Below are positions 6,349 through 8,192 of a DNA stretch of 8,192 nucleotides, piece by piece (positions within the stretch are counted from its first letter, which is position 1; each line of letters starts with the position of its first letter). The stretch is taken from the NCBI GenBank assembly GCA_023818725.1, contig JAMWBX010000039.1:1-8192 (forward strand). Direction: 5' to 3'. Below the pieces are notes generated by a model. That model was not told the origin of the DNA. It did not search any database and saw only the letters and a program-made list of their open reading frames with translations. The position numbers and the translations under genes are program-made. The DNA comes from Candidatus Omnitrophota bacterium (GTDB lineage: Bacteria; Ratteibacteria; UBA8468; B48-G9; DTJG01).

Positions 6349-8192
6349 ATGCGCACCATAATGATGTTCCTGATTATATCAATGGGTGCCTGCAACGCGG
6401 CTTCCTTGATTCAGAATCTCTCAGAAATTCCTGTAAAAAAGCCATCGTGTATTTCAAGAACAACAGAAAAAACAACTGTTGTCTCAATTAATGTTTATCT
6501 CGACAGGTACATATATACCAGCAACGATAGAGACGGGCAGGGTCTCATTGTAATCAACCCGCCTGAATTATTGTTTGATGGGAAACTGAAGAATCACACA
6601 GTGCAACTCAGGGTCGAAAATAATGGAAAAATAATGCAACAGGAAGAAATAAAAATTAGCAAATCAGACCATATTGGATTTGACATCAATATTGGTCTGT
6701 TTCCCGAAGGAGAGTTTCCAATAAGCGCAGGGCTTTTTGATAGCAAAAGAAATAAGATTGCAGAAGGAAACGCAAAAATTATTAAAAAAACTGCTGATGC
6801 AAAGGTTTTTGATAAAGAGATAAAACTGATTCTAACAGAAACCGGCGAAATAGGAGATGCCAGGAATGTGCCTATCTCAACAGGCGTTCCATTGCCTGAT
6901 GGTTTGCTTGATAGTGTTGAAAATGTGCAATTATTTGAAAATGGAAAACAGGTTCCTGTTCAGGCATCAGTGCGAAGTAAATGGAGCAAAAATGGTTCGA
7001 TAAAATGGATGGGACTCGATTTTCTGGCAAATTACAACCAGGGTTGCGCAAGCAATTATGTGGTCAAGATTGGAGGAAAAAGCGAAGGAGTTTTTTCAAA
7101 TCCGGTAAAGATAAATGAAAGCGATCAAACAATTGAAGTGGAAAACGGAATTTTAAAGATAAACATTTCAAAAAAGAGTTTCCATCTTTTTAATCAGGTT
7201 TTTGTGGACAGAAACAGAGACAGCAGGTTTGATGAAACAGAATTATTTATGCAGGCATCTGCGCAGGACGGACCTTACTGGGTGGCAGAAAATGGAAAGA
7301 TATTCAGGATGTGTTTTGACAGAGAGGCAAAAGTTTATGTGGAAGAAAAGGGTCCTTTGAAAACAAGCATCAGGGCTGACGGTTGGGCTGTATCAGAAGA
7401 CGGAGAAAAAGCTGGAAAATTTGTTATTCGCCTCATAGTTTATAGCGGGCAATCTGAAGTTCAGGTAAACAGCACTTTTATTGTAACCTGGGACACAATG
7501 CAACAGGGTATGAGAATAAGAGACCTTGGAATAAAATCTTCTTATAAGAATATCGGCGCCACGCCAGTAACAATTCCCCATGAATGGTGGAAAAATGGTT
7601 TTGAAATCCCGCAGGACAGTTCCTTATTTTTTCTTGCTGACAGATGGAATAGTTTTTACATAAAAGACAGCAGAGATGAAAAGGTTATTCAGAGTTATTT
7701 TGGAACATTTGGCTATGCTGAAAGCATTTATGGCAAAAATTATTTTAACTGGTTTGGAATAATGGGAGAAAATTTTGGAATTGGGATTGTGCAGAGACAT
7801 CTTTTTCAATTGTTTCCAAAAGAAATTGAGGTAAGCAGAGATTCAATTATCTGGCATGCCTGGCCGTCTCATTCAACCGAAAACATAAAGAGCGGACTTG
7901 ATATAGCCGATTATGTAAATCTAAGATGGTTGCATCAGGGAAAATTGCTGGATTTTCAGATTCCAGAGGAATATTTTGATGCGATGAAAAAATTTAAGGA
8001 ACTAACGCCTGACCATAAATGGAGATGGGGTGGGGAAAAAAGAAAAGGATACGGCACAGGAGTTGCTATAACAGGAGAACTTTTGTATGTTTTTGACATA
8101 GATTCAAAGGAAAAAAAGCAGTTCAGCATGAATATGAACGCAAGGGCTCGGATTTTTGAACATTATGTCCATGCAATTGCTGATCCTGAGTG
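6349..8192 (+). CDS. Secreted exo-rhamnogalacturonan-lyase-like protein (PcRGLX/YetA type), partial at right edge
   Basis: The reading frame is open for 614 codons and leaves the window. Residues 1-20 (MRTIMMFLIISMGACNAASL) form a short export signal; C15 could be a lipoprotein cysteine, but the lipobox is imperfect. Residues about 40-150 look like a beta-sandwich region with alternating strands and an FPEGEFPISAGLFD turn. From about 165 the protein reads NVPISTGVPLPDGLL, then a VQLFENGKQVPVQ strand and NGSIKWMGLDF. This is the pattern of the N-terminal RIFT-barrel domain of PcRGLX and B. subtilis YetA, the exo-rhamnogalacturonan lyase family (PL26). Later residues, with HEWWKNG near 411 and many aromatic residues, fit the following domains. 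It would cleave rhamnogalacturonan outside the cytoplasm or at the cell surface. ATG 6349 is preceded by AAGGA at good spacing, and an in-frame TGA at 6343-6345 excludes a longer form. Family recalled by pattern; enzyme activity is not shown. Confidence 0.7.
   Translation, partial: MRTIMMFLIISMGACNAASLIQNLSEIPVKKPSCISRTTEKTTVVSINVYLDRYIYTSNDRDGQGLIVINPPELLFDGKLKNHTVQLRVENNGKIMQQEEIKISKSDHIGFDINIGLFPEGEFPISAGLFDSKRNKIAEGNAKIIKKTADAKVFDKEIKLILTETGEIGDARNVPISTGVPLPDGLLDSVENVQLFENGKQVPVQASVRSKWSKNGSIKWMGLDFLANYNQGCASNYVVKIGGKSEGVFSNPVKINESDQTIEVENGILKINISKKSFHLFNQVFVDRNRDSRFDETELFMQASAQDGPYWVAENGKIFRMCFDREAKVYVEEKGPLKTSIRADGWAVSEDGEKAGKFVIRLIVYSGQSEVQVNSTFIVTWDTMQQGMRIRDLGIKSSYKNIGATPVTIPHEWWKNGFEIPQDSSLFFLADRWNSFYIKDSRDEKVIQSYFGTFGYAESIYGKNYFNWFGIMGENFGIGIVQRHLFQLFPKEIEVSRDSIIWHAWPSHSTENIKSGLDIADYVNLRWLHQGKLLDFQIPEEYFDAMKKFKELTPDHKWRWGGEKRKGYGTGVAITGELLYVFDIDSKEKKQFSMNMNARARIFEHYVHAIADPE

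Noticed and set aside
6391..6393. Lipoprotein cysteine C15 in the lyase-like protein
   Set aside because: S-M-G-A-C has methionine where leucine is usual, so I mention it as possible but do not call a lipoprotein.
7393..7809. Two short minus-strand open frames
   Set aside because: Both lie antisense within the continuous plus-strand frame of the lyase-like gene, and neither shows a domain.
1..8192. tRNA or rRNA genes, CRISPR arrays, insertion sequences, prophage genes
   Set aside because: None was recognised on either strand by reading; nearly all of the sequence is accounted for by the listed genes and two short divergent spacers.

Overview
The window is AT-rich bacterial DNA with tightly packed genes, strong AGGAGG-type ribosome sites and frequent AGA/AGG codons. 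It looks chromosomal: no transposase, phage gene, CRISPR array, tRNA or rRNA was recognised. A prepilin of the type abundant in Lentisphaerae/Planctomycetes-like and candidate-phylum bacteria, together with a rhamnogalacturonan-lyase-like secreted protein, suggests an uncultured polysaccharide-degrading bacterium of that general kind. The taxonomic guess is weak.

Left part (1-2620, minus strand): four genes in one direction that look like an operon. In transcription order they are a radical SAM protein with a SPASM-like C-terminus, a classical thioredoxin, a two-helix membrane protein with a HAMP domain but no output domain, and a prepilin that runs off the left edge. The last two overlap by 17 bases.

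Middle (2621-4767): a 106-base divergent control region with two face-to-face promoter candidates that overlap almost completely, flanked by a perfect 10-bp inverted repeat. Rightward from it come an L-ribulokinase (araB) and a small free-standing tRNA-binding OB-fold protein related to the MetRS C-terminus. A terminator-like hairpin for this pair lies inside the 3' end of the convergent next gene, only 9 bases away.

Right part (4777-8192): a membrane-bound, processive-type family 2 glycosyltransferase on the minus strand, then a 180-base divergent spacer with a near-consensus sigma-70 promoter and a leader hairpin that covers the ribosome site. That promoter drives a large secreted protein (614 codons visible, open at the right edge) resembling the PcRGLX/YetA exo-rhamnogalacturonan lyase family, with an extra N-terminal beta-sandwich-like region and an EF-hand-like loop.

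How the parts connect: AraB (arabinose catabolism) and the rhamnogalacturonan-lyase-like protein could both serve pectin use. The left operon could concern envelope or secretion functions. Neither link is proven by the sequence. The best candidates for something undescribed are the radical SAM-thioredoxin-HAMP-prepilin operon and the multi-domain lyase-like protein.
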